64,000 nt of DNA from Rhizophagus clarus (Eukaryota; Glomeromycota; Glomeromycetes; Glomerales; Glomeraceae): assembly GCA_015698045.1 (NCBI GenBank), contig BLAL01000334.1, positions 744,001-808,000 on the forward strand, written 5' to 3'. This document shows, piece by piece, positions 13,346-23,910 of the stretch (the stretch's first letter is position 1; each line of letters opens with the position of its first letter). Under the pieces are notes generated by a model that was not told where the DNA came from, did no database searches, and was given only the letters and a program-made list of their open reading frames with translations. A program made the translations under genes and the position numbers.

Positions 13346-13514
13346 AATATATCATAATAAAACAACTTAAATTCTTAGAAATATAAATATAATAATCATT
13401 ATGAAATAACTTGAAAATATAAATGTCTTTATAAAATAACTCAGAAATATAATATCATTATGAAATAATTTAAAAATATAGAATTTATAATTATACTAAG
13501 CCTTACTACTGAAG

Positions 13515-13625
13515 ACTCCCTCTTTTTGTCACTATAAACAGGTGGAGGGAGTAGCAATGGCTCTTCCCATATAGGCACTATTGGACCTCTACCTGTTTAC
13601 AGAGGAGGGGCTTTTCATAAGGTTA
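13515..13625. other. GC-richer block with nested inverted repeats
   Basis: In an A/T desert, this short block has an 8-bp stem ACTCCCTC/GAGGGAGT (13515-13522 with 13545-13552), and a longer one, AAACAGGTGGAGG (13536-13548) with CCTCTACCTGTTT (13586-13598), one mismatch. The two stems are mutually exclusive. It could be a fossil element end or a structured RNA; no family is recognised. Confidence 0.35.
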
Positions 13626-13689
13626 AACAGATGTTGTATATACGATACATATGTACCATATGTACATATGTACATCCGTAACTTAGCAC

Positions 13690-13905
13690 AACTATAACGA
13701 ATTATAATAAAAAAATTAATAATAAATTATAATAAGAAAAAAAAAATAAATTAAATTATAATAAATATGTAATAAATTATAATAAAAAAAAAAATTAAAT
13801 TAAAAAAATTAGTTAAGTAATAAATTATAATAAGAAAATAAAATATAATAAAAAAATTAAATTAAAAAATTACGAATATATAAAAAAAAATGAAAAAAAT
13901 TTTGG
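13690..13905. repeat. Low-complexity A/T tract
   Basis: Repeated AATTATAATAAA-like words with runs of A. No genes. It separates the structured block from the intron-like array. Confidence 0.7.
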
Positions 13906-14006
13906 GGAAGAGCCCTATTTATATTTAACTTGATATCACATGTATCACGTGATCAACATTAATTTAATGAATTAAGCTTTGAGTCGCTTTAGCCACAAAT
14001 ATAGAA

Positions 14007-14038
14007 GTTTAAAAAAGATTTGCTAAATCTTTTTAAAC
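14007..14038. repeat. Hairpin followed by T-run
   Basis: GTTTAAAAAAGATTT and AAATCTTTTTAAAC pair almost perfectly around a GCT loop and are followed by CC and eight T. It resembles a Pol III-type stop or a bacterial-style hairpin, but in this context it is more likely an element end just before array 2. Confidence 0.4.
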
Positions 14039-14449
14039 CTTTTTTTTTAACTATCCTTTTTTTCTTTATTCCTTTTCCTTTATTCTTTCTTCATTCCTTC
14101 GCACTTTCCTTTCCTTCATATTTTCGCTTTTCCTTATCCCCTTTCCCTTGTTTTCTGATTATCTGGTCCTTTTTCCCCTTTCCTCTTAATTTTTCCACGC
14201 TTTTTCAAGTAGATTTTGGTAAGGAAGAGAGATTTTTTTGAATTTATTTCTTAAGGAAACGTTTTACTAATAATTTTCTTTGCTTTTTTCGTTCTTTTTA
14301 ATTACCTCTTTCATTCTTTTTATTTTCTATTTTGGTCTTCTTAATTCTCTCTTCTGTTCTCTTCCTTCTTTTTGATTCCTCTTCATTCTTCTTCGTTCCT
14401 CTTAATTCTTTTTTGCTTCCCTTGATTCCATTTTCGGTTCTTATAATTC

Positions 14450-16640
14450 CTTTTTTGTTTCCCTTATAAAAGTTTTTATTTCTATTTTTATTTTTTTCCT
14501 AAACGACCAGATCCTTGGACACGTAAATTTCAGTTAGATTTATTTTTTTTTAGGTTATTTTTTAACAAAATGTTTACTAATATTTCTACTATTTTAATTT
14601 TTTTATTAGACGACTAGGGTTTTTAGACGCGTAAAAATTTGGTAGGTGAAATCTGATTTTCACTTTTTTTAATTTTTAACGAAACGGTTTGCTAATAAAG
14701 TTTTGATTTTAACTTTTTTTTTAGATGACCTGCACTTTGAACGCGTTAAATTTTGGTAAGAAAATCCAAAAAAGTTTTTTTTTTGAATTTAATTTTTAAA
14801 CGAAATGTTTTACTAACGTTTCAATACCCATTTTTATTTTACTTTCTAGACAGCTAGATCTTTACGGGCATGTAAAATTTCAGTATGGAAATCGGCCAGA
14901 TCAAATTTTGGACACGTAGAATTTCAGTAAGGAATTCTGAAATTGTTTATTTTTTAAAATTAATTTTTAATAAAACACTTTACTAACACTAACGTTTATA
15001 TTCTTATTTTTATTTCTTTCTAGACAACTAAGTTTTTTGGCGTGCATAATTTTGGTAAGGAAATCTGAAAACTTTTTTTTTAGATTTATTTTCAATGAAA
15101 CGTTTTACTAACATTTTAGTTTACTCTCTTTTTTAGGCGATCGGGTCTTTTGTTGAGTAGATTTTTGGTAGAGGATTCCAGAAATATATTTTTTTTCTAA
15201 AATTATTTAATCTCTTAGTGACTGGACGCATATAATTCGGTAAGAGAGAGATATATATCTTTTTATTATTACTTTTAATAACAACAAAATATTTATTAAC
15301 GATTTTGGTTTTATTTTTTTTTAGACAGTCTTACAACGCGTGGATTTTAGTGATAGATTTAATTTAACAAAACATGATGGTGTGGACTACTAAGCAAAAC
15401 TTCTTTACGATTTTTATGTTGCATTAAAGATCAGGAGTCTGGCATATCATAAACATGATGTTCGCTTGATCTTTCTCAAATCACAAAAGATCAAAGAATA
15501 TGATGGAATAATAGACAGACAGGTGATGAAGAAGCTGAAGAATGATTTAACGAATCATGATGCATGAGTAAATAAGGGTCAGTTCTGATTTTGAAGCACT
15601 AGACATTAGATAAGTTTTCAAAATTTTATTATTTAACGAACTTTACTAAAAATTCCTTTTTTTTTATTTTATAGGCGGCCACCTTGCTTAATGAAACATT
15701 TTGACATTTTTCTTTATAGACGAGTATCACGTAGAAAGTTTGGTTGGCAAGATTTTTTAATTTTATAAATTCTTAAAATGAAACAATCATTAACGTTTAA
15801 TTTATTCTTTTTTTATAGGCGACTAGTTCTTTGAGGCATTAGGTGCGTGAGAAATTTGATGTAAAAATTATATATACATGTTTTTCTTATTACCTTTAAT
15901 GAAATGTTCTTTTTAGGAGAAACTGGTGAGTTTTGCTGCTAATTTTATTTTATTTTTTTATACGTTTTTTAAAGTTTCTTTATATTTCTTTTTTTTTGTA
16001 GATATTTCTAATTTGATACTGGAACGTGTGATAGAACAACATGATAGTTGTGAGTAGTTTATTTCGCAAAACTTAATATGTTATTTTGTTTGTTTTTTTC
16101 CAAATAGAAACGCTAAATTCCATTTCTCTTTGTGTAGGCTTCAGATTTTGAGTGAGTAGAGAAAGTGAAAATGGTAAGTTTTGTAATGTCCCTTAATTTC
16201 ATTATAATAAAAAGATCAACTGACGTTACTTTTACTTCTTTTGTAGGTTCTGGCATTGGATTTGTCTTTGGTGAGTTACTGGGACTTGGACTTTAATATT
16301 ATTTCATTTAGAAACATTTTATTAACGTTTCTTTTTACTCTTTTCAGTTGTAGGTTGTTCAGGTTACCCATTATTATCTGTTCAGGATATAGAAATGGTA
16401 AGTTCTGAGTCACTTATTTTTTTGTTTTTATTATTAGAAGAAATGATATTAACACAAAACTTTTTTATTATTATTAAAAAAAAATGATTTCTAGCATTTC
16501 TTTCTTTATAGGTTTTGGAATATTTGGTCTGAGAAATTACAAATAATAAGTTTCGTAATTTACAATTAATTGTTAAACTTGAAATGTTATTTTTTAATGC
16601 TTTTCTTATTCATTTTTTAGGTTTTGAATTTCGAATTTGT
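14450..16640 (+). repeat. Array of intron-like units separated by ~31-nt exon-like segments (array 2)
   Basis: At least ten consecutive units on the + strand look like donor + T-rich intron + TTTTACTAAC branch + TTTTTAG acceptor, each delimiting a short segment. Hand-measured segments: 14610-14641 (32 nt), 14725-14755 (31), 14850-14882 (33), 15024-15054 (31), 15137-15167 (31). They share a core like CGACTAGATCTTTGGACGCG followed by TAAAATTTTG just before GTAAG. Spacing is 113-174 bp. Beyond 15.7 kb the segments diverge but donors (GTAAGTTTTG near 16,170; GTGAGTTACT near 16,271; GTAAGTTCTG near 16,399) and TAG/CAG acceptors continue. A length of 31 nt would shift frame at each inclusion, so this is not an ordinary protein gene. 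Confidence 0.55.
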
Positions 16641-16699
16641 GATACTATAATATTGCTTAGTTTTGAACTTTGTCTTTAGTGGTATATTTAATTTTGAAA

Positions 16700-17170
16700 T
16701 GTTTTATTTTTCAGCATTATCTGTTAATTAATGGTAGTAATATTAGTGCAGATTTAATAGTTTATTTGTAATATTGTTATTTAGTAATATTAATGATTAT
16801 TGATTGTTAATTTGAGATAATTATGAAATATATTTGTAATATGAATATAATCATTAAATGATAATATATTTATTGCAAAGTAAATACAATAACATTACAG
16901 ATGATAATTAAAAATATTTTTGAATATTTTTGAAATGTTATTAAAATGCTTTCATAATGATAACAAATGTATTAAAAAAATATATCTGAAATAATTAACA
17001 TTATATTGTAAAATCTTTCAAAATGGTTTACTTAAGTATTACAAAAATATAACAAAATAATGTAAATACTATTTCAAGGAAATAGCTATTTTTAGTAAAG
17101 TAATTATATACTTAACATAAAATAAAATATTTTAATGCAAATAAAGGATGGTTTTAAAACCTGAAAATTA
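16700..17170. repeat. AT-rich segment, weak inverted copy of 12.7-13.4 kb
   Basis: The reverse complement contains words such as TACTTTACTAAAAATAGCTATTT that match the region near 12,767, and similar AATATTATTATGAAAT-like text. This would make 12.7-17.2 kb a single element with long AT-rich ends around array 2. The match is weak and no target duplication was found. Confidence 0.25.
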
Positions 17171-17269
17171 AAGGAATTTTTTTTTGAAGTTATAATGTTT
17201 AACTGAATGAAAAAAAAATTGAAATAAATTTACTTCATCTTTTCAAGATTTTAAAAAGTAAAAGAATAA

Positions 17270-18075
17270 AAATAAAAGAAATATGAGGTCTTTACAATAA
17301 AAAGGTACGAAACTCAAAAAAATTTTTAAATTTACTTTATATGCTGATTATGTTTTTTATACTAAAATAAGTGTAAATTTAATATTAATTAAATTTTTAT
17401 TTTTTTTAAGTTTCATACCTTTCTATTGCAAAGACCCCATATAATAAGGGACAAAAATAAAAGAAGTGGAGATAAGAAAGAAGAAAAAAAAATAAAAGTG
17501 AAAGGAAGAATAAGAAAGAGAAAATGAAGTAATAAAAAAGAGAAAAAATAAAGAAGGAGTGATATGGAAAGAAAATAATAAAGAAAGATCGATAATATAA
17601 AGAAAAAAATCAAAAAAGAACAAAAAGAGATAAAACAAAATAAGGAAAATGAAAATAATAAAAAGAAGGAAAAACGTAAAGAGAGAACAAAAAGTAAGGG
17701 AGAACCATAAAGAAGGGATGTAAAAAGAGGAAAAAAATGTAAAGAAGGGATAAAAAGAAAAAGGAAAAACATAAAGAGAGAATGAAAAGAAAAGGAAAAA
17801 TGTAAAGAAGAAATAAAAAGAAAGAAAAAAAACATAAAAAGATAAAAAGGGAGAAGAAAAATGTAAAGAGGAAACAAAAAGAAAGGGAAAAATCAATAGG
17901 AATGAAAAGCATTGAAGAAAAATGAAAGAAAGGAAGGAACCAGAATAAAAGAAAAAAAAGAGTGATGAAAGAAAGAGAAAATGAAAAAGAGAAGAAAAAG
18001 GAAAAGCAAAATCAAAATTAGTAAGAAACAAAATGTAATGAGAAAAATAAAAAAAAAAAATATAAAACATACCTT
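17270..18075 (-). repeat. Inverted repeat plus ~620-bp homopurine tract
   Basis: A segment around 17,285 (GAGGTCTTTACAATAAAAAG then GTACGAAAC) recurs inverted near 17,412-17,440 as GGGGTCTTTGCAATAGAAAG then GTATGAAAC on the minus strand. From about 17,450 to 18,050 the + strand is nearly all purine (AAAGAAAAAGGAAAAA-type), so minus-strand frames give long F/S/L-rich nonsense peptides. At 18,067 a minus-strand exon-like segment is bounded by TTTTAG and GTATG, as in the arrays elsewhere. Confidence 0.5.
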
Positions 18076-18420
18076 CTTTGCAGAGAAAGACTAAAAGTTC
18101 TGTAAAGAATGAAATAAAATTAGTATAGAATATGAAAAAAATAAAATACTATATAATACCAAATATATTGTATCTTAATTACAAAACTAGGAAAGTCAAA
18201 ATTAGTAAAATATTTTGCTAAATATATTATTAAAAAAAAAATCTAGTATAAAAATATTTACCTTAATTAAAAATATAATAAAAAATATAATAATTATTAA
18301 AAAATATTAATAAAAAGTGCAAATATTTTAAAGTTTATCCTCAAAATTATTAGTAAAAAGTCAAAACTATGCCAAAATTCTAATAAAGTATTTGTATTTG
18401 CTATGCCAAAATTATGCTGA

Positions 18421-18520
18421 AATGCTAAAATACTGAAACAGTTTTGGCAGTTTCAGCAGTTTTGGTATTTCAGCATTTCAGCAGTTTTGGTATTTCAGCA
18501 TTTCAGCAGTTTTGGCACTA
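18421..18520. repeat. 25-bp tandem repeat
   Basis: The unit CAGCAGTTTTGGTATTTCAG plus CATTT is present twice in perfect tandem, with diverged flanking copies (TTTTGGCAGTTTCAGCAG). It abuts the hAT-like element on the left. Confidence 0.8.
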
Positions 18521-18551
18521 TATAGGGATTTTTAACTTTTGGTATTAGGCC

Positions 18552-19459
18552 TAGGGCTCCGATCGGTTCGGTTCGGTTCGGTTTTTGCAAAAACCGATAC
18601 CGAACCGAATTAATCGGTATCGGTATTAATGATTACCGAAACCGATCGGTAATTATCGAAAACCGAACCGATTTACCGAACGAGTTTAGTAAAAAAACGT
18701 TTCGCAACGTTTAGCAAAAAAAAAGTTGCGAAACGATTTTTTCTTATCAAATCATCCATAAAAAAACGTTTCGCAACGTTTTTTATTAAAGTGACAAAAA
18801 AAAATGTTGCGAGACGTTTTTTTTATATTAAATCGTTTTATAAAAACGTTTCGCAACGTTTTTAAATAAAAAGGAAAATAACGTTGCGAAACGTTGTTTT
18901 CTATATTAAATTTCCGATGTAAAAAACGTTTCGCAACGTTTTTTACAAGTTTCGCAAAAATAACGTTGTGAAACGTTATTTTTTTTATATTAAACGTTTA
19001 TGTAAAAAACGTTTCGCAACATTTTTTACAAGTTCCGCAAAAATAACGTTGCGAAACGTTATTTTTTTTATCAAATCGTTTATGTAAAAAACGTTTCGCA
19101 ACGTTTTTTACAAGTTTCGCAAAAATAACGTTGCGAAACGTTATTTTTTATCAAATCGTTTATGTAAAAAACGTTTCGCAACGTTTTTTACAAGTTCCGC
19201 AAAAATAACGTTGCGAAACGTTATTTTTTATATCAAATGTTTATGTAAAAAACGTTTCGCAACGTTTTTTTTTAACTACATTATTTACGTTTTTCTTATA
19301 AAAAAAAAACGTTTTTATTATCGGTAAATCGGTTTGGTAAATCGCAAAACCGATACCGAAACTGAAAGTTTCGGTTCGATAAATCATAAAACCGAAACCG
19401 CTCCGATACCGAAACCGGTCGGTACGGTTCGGTAATTACCGAAACCGATCGGAGCCCTA
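18552..19459. mobile_element. hAT-like non-autonomous foldback element (908 bp)
   Basis: Ends are inverted: TAGGGCTCCGATCGGTT at the left and its exact complement at the right, extending as GC-richer CGGTTCGG-type sequence for roughly 140 bp at each side. The element is flanked by a perfect 8-bp direct repeat, ATTAGGCC (18544-18551 and 19460-19467). An 8-bp duplication with TIRs starting TAGGG fits the hAT superfamily. The interior is an array with ~80-bp period in which AACGTTTCGCAACGTT (starts 18696, 18765, 18845, 18925, 19009, 19090, 19170, 19251, one with a mismatch) alternates with its reverse complement (about seven copies). Every neighbouring pair can form a hairpin. There is no coding capacity; movement would need a transposase in trans. 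Confidence 0.85.
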
Positions 19460-19467
19460 ATTAGGCC

Positions 19468-21155
19468 AAATGAGTTTTAGCAGGCAACCTTAACTATAAT
19501 ATAACAATGAATGGATTAATAATATATTTAATAAAATAATATTTACATTATAATTTTTAAAAAAAATAATACTCACTTCAAACCTTTTTAAATCATTTTT
19601 GCTAAATTGCTTTTTTCTTAATGTAATATATATTTTAATAAATTTGATATAACATTTGATAAGTATTTTACATGAAACAATAGAATGTGAATTATTATTA
19701 TTATTTTTCGTTTGATAATCATTTCCATTATACAACTTGTCAAGTACAAACATAATGATTTTTATCACATCATACATTTCACCACCTATAAATTTTATAT
19801 TCTGTTGATACTTTTTTTTAATATTCTTAAGCCTTCAAATCATGTAATAGTAGTTAATCTATTATTCATTATACTAAGAAATTGATTATCACATTAAAAC
19901 TTAAGCATATCTCATATATAATCAAGCATGTATGGAAACAAACTAATCTTTTGTAAGTGCATACAATTTAATGCTGACATATCATATATGTTTATCATTC
20001 TAAAAAAGGAAAAATATAAATTTAAATAATTAAAAGAAAAAAAGCAAGTAAATTGATCTTACTTAAAATTTCAGAAAAAATTATTATATTTGTAAATAGA
20101 GTATTCTTTTGCATCATAAGAAAAAATGACTCTTGCATATTATCATGATTATGTAAAACTATTGAATCTTGCTTGATATTCATATTATTTAATTAATTAC
20201 TAAGCGTAAGATATTTATAACAAGGATATCATGTTGATATTTATATTATTTAATTGATTACTAGATGTAAGACATTTTATAACAAGAATATCATGTGCAA
20301 TAGGATTTGTATGTATAACATATACTTTATGCTTTTAATATATCTGCAAGTACTGTAGACAAATAAGTGGTAAAGTGTTCAACCTTTCCATCTATAGCTA
20401 AATATACCATTTTCTTTAAGAAGTAGATTTAGCAAATATTTTAATGCACGATGTTGTAAATCTCATTGTACTTATTTAAATTTCTTTGATTTTTGCAATT
20501 TACTATCTCAAGTGATCAAACTGAATGTAGTAGAAATCCAATAAGAACCTTTGCATCAGGTGAATTATGGTGTAAATTTGAAATATTCCAAGTGTTAAAA
20601 AATAGGATACTCAGATTTTCGATCAAGAGTATCAAAAATCATTCCATCAATATAGATCATAATGGCTAAAATTTTGCTAAATGGCTTCTATCTTTTACAT
20701 CACCAATCTGCTATATTCTGCTCAAAGTAAACACGCACATATGTTCTATTCTAAGAGGGCCTCAGACATTACTGATATAACTCATAATTATAAAAAAAAG
20801 CAAATTGATATGAAATTTAGAAGCTAAAAAATATATTTTTTGCAATTTTCTTGTCATCCAATGATCCAAATTGGATGAACTTTTTTTTAAAATGTAGCTC
20901 TCAATGAGATCTACAAAATAAAAAACAGTTTATCAAATTGGTTAAATAGATGGCAAGATATCCTTAAAAAACTAAAAGAGCAAATTGGCTTAATTTTGAG
21001 AAAAATGGATAAAAAAAAAATGTGAGTTATTTTAGTAATATCTGGGGTCCTATTCTAAGCATATAATAATAATAATATTAATTAAATAATAAATAAATGT
21101 ATTGAATATTATACATTACAAAAAGCCAAATAATACTCACAAGACAAAGTTCTCA
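19468..21155. other. AT-rich region without genes
   Basis: No convincing frame; the minus frame 19490-19777 is low-complexity. A near-duplicate word (ATATTATTTAATTRATTACTA then TAAGAYATTTATAACAAG) occurs twice around 20,185 and 20,243, suggesting a small local duplication. Confidence 0.45.
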
Positions 21156-21570
21156 TTACTTGTTGTAATCAAAAAGAAAGTCTTTATTTAGATTGGTATT
21201 AGCTACTAAACTTTTGATTACATCAAAAATTGGTTTATATTGCAGTTTATAAATTTCTCCTTCAAATGTAATAAGACTTTTTTCTTTAAAGTATAAGCCT
21301 TTAATATTTACATTATCCATAAATGTTCTCCCTTTTCTGGTAGATCTAAGAAGCAAATTACTGCAATATTTTTTAAGTAAATATAATACAGAGTCAACTA
21401 CTGTATCTGAAAGGTAATATTATGTTACAATAGTCATAAATTTTTTATATGTGTCACTTGGTCATAGTATTTGTTTTGAATTAATATTATTTAATTCTTC
21501 ATAGGCATCAGCTAAACTTATGTCATGAAAGTCTTCACTGGATAATGTACTTTCATTATCTTATAACTAA
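21156..21570 (-). pseudogene. Fragment of a decayed transposase-like gene (possibly KDZ/Plavaka type)
   Basis: The minus-strand frame 21156-21356 gives GRTFMDNVNIKGLYFKEKS and YKPIFDVIKSLVANTNLNK. The style recalls an internal region of the Plavaka/KDZ transposases abundant in mushroom and Glomeromycotina genomes. Upstream coding-like text (DTVVDSVLYLLKKYCSN, then LADAYEELNNINSKQIL) continues to about 21,570 with stops and frame changes. No catalytic motif is visible. The family assignment is by memory of sequence style, so it is tentative; that it is a decayed coding sequence is more secure. Confidence 0.4.
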
Positions 21571-22319
21571 ACGCTTTATTCATATTTACTTAAACTCTTT
21601 GTATTTTCATCATCATCTGTATTGTCTCCTATATTATCATTTTTTCACTATTGTCACCAATATCTTTATCTTAATCATGATCACTATTAACTGTATGATG
21701 ATAATATTTAGTTTGATAATTAGCAGCAGTCTCTTCATTTTGACTGAATCCTTTAATATCCCAAATATTATTATTAAAGGCTTTTGGTATTGTTATTAGT
21801 CGAAAATTCAGTCATTGATCTTGAACTTATGCTATTATTCATAAAAACTTATTATTTGAATGAAGTCAGTGATGATGTTGTGTTAAATCTTAATCTCACA
21901 AAAAATTGCGATCACAAAAATTGCATTTATATATATTTATAAGGTAGGATATATTTATTTTATTTTATTCTTGAATTTGTTTATTTAAATTAACTATTTA
22001 GCTATTTTTAACTATTTAAAATTTTAAATATAGTTTATATATTAACTTTATAATAAAATTTATTTATATATAGCTTATTTTCTATGATCAAGATTTCATA
22101 TTATTTTAAACTTTTCCTGTTCAAGTTTTAATTTACTAACCAAATTTTTTATTTACTTCAAAATTATAATGACTATATCTGAAATTTCTATTATGAGTAA
22201 AGAAAGAGGTATTTAAAATATACATAAACTTTTAGCAAGTAGTTTTAATCATTATTCATATTTTGTTTATAACTATATAGTTTTTACTCAAAATAATCAA
22301 AATATTACAAGAAACAAAA

Positions 22320-23910
22320 ATTTTAAGTCCACTTTTTCTAAAACAATAACAAATGAGATAGATAAGATTGCTACACATTTAGTAACTGCTAAAAATGAGT
22401 TTACTATATAATATAATGGTCTTATAATTTTCATCCAGCTAATTCTACTATAATCACATCATCAACTCAAAAATGAAAAGAAGCAGCAAGTGTTGAAGTA
22501 GTAATTCCATCAGTTTTACTATCAATTATAATAAATAATAGAAGATTTTGCGAAACTTCAATTATACAAAATCAAGAATTCGCTCTGAATAATCCAATGG
22601 TTCATGATGCTTTGATAACAATGTATCACCATTTGATGAAAATATATTAAGATCAATGGAAAAAGTTCCAATAGGTATTAATAAGTATTGAATTTACATA
22701 TTATTAATAATTACATATTAATGACAATTATTTACATTTTAATTTTTTTTTTAATTAACACATTAGCATTCTACCTACAAATAATCAGAAGTATTTAGAA
22801 TAAAATAAATATATATATGAAGTGATATATAAAATCAAAGCTTCGTAAGACACGTTTCAAAAAGAAATCAATAAAAAATTAAACATTATGTTAGAAAAAA
22901 TTGATCAATTAAGCATTCCAAAAAATTCTTATTAGAAGGTATTATAAAATACTAATATCTATTTATTATAATTTGAATTAATTTATTGATCTATTTACTG
23001 GTTAATAGAATCTAGTGTCAAAAATATACAAGGTTCAACTACCTCTTCTAGGCCTTTATCCTAATGATTTAAAATTTAAAAAAAAATTTGAGGCTATACT
23101 AGAATGAGAAAAACTAAGATATATTGAAAAACAATAAGTTCATATTTATTTGAGACATATTCATTCCTTGATAAGTTATAATAAAAATTATGTGATAATT
23201 ATTATACATTTGTTATGTTCTTATTTTAATATTAATTATGGTTATAATATTACTAATATTAATTTATTTTGTATTTAGTATCAAAATGTAATAAAAAGTT
23301 ATCAATATGATAAAGCCAAAGATATTTATGCTTCAATGTTTGATATATTTGGTAAAAATCATTTAATGCGTATTAATACTATGGTAAATTCTGATATAAT
23401 TTGAAAATTTAAAAAATCTCATAAAACAAAAAAAACTTTCTATTGCTTATTTGAAGTTGATGATGACAAAACTTTATCATATATTGAAGTAATACAAAAA
23501 AAGATATGGGGAAAGAAAATAACTACTGACAGTGATGGATACTACTTTTATTTTGATTGTCTGTGAAATTGTTCTGAATCCAAGATATTTCAAAATATCG
23601 GTTAATGATAATGCTCTTCATAGACGTTTTAATGTATATTTGGTAAATTAAATTAATATAATCATAAATTTATGAGCATAATATATTAACAGTTGTTAAT
23701 AATTATTTATTATAGGAATATTTACATAATTCAAAAAAGATAACAGCAGATATTACTAAAGATATTATACATGAAAAAATTGGTAATTCATATATTAGTT
23801 CAGGTAATGATGATACTGATAGTGAGAGTAACATTCATAATAATAAAAATACAATAAATCTGATAAAAAAAAACATGAAAATGATGGTAATATTGATTAA
23901 TAAGAAATAA
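22320..23910 (+). pseudogene. Decayed multi-exon gene, family unknown
   Basis: Coding-like text can be followed on the + strand through several stops: QK-stop-KEAASVEVVIPSVL near 22,470, MLEKIDQLSIPKNSY near 22,890, LSPNDLKFKKKFEAILE near 23,060, then after a TTTAG acceptor near 23,278 YQNVIKSYQYDKAKDIYASM and TKKTFYCLFEVDDDKTLSYI, and from a new frame FKISVNDNALHRRFNVYL (to 23,649) spliced to YLHNSKKITADITKDI (from ~23,720). Several stops are TGA where Trp would fit (LE-stop-EKLRYIEKQ, SDII-stop-KFKKS). I do not recognise the product. Introns with normal signals remain, so the ancestor was a spliced gene. Confidence 0.5.

Noticed and set aside
14020-14241. 73-aa + frame (F/L/P-rich)
   Set aside because: T/C-rich tract at the start of the intron-like array; low complexity.
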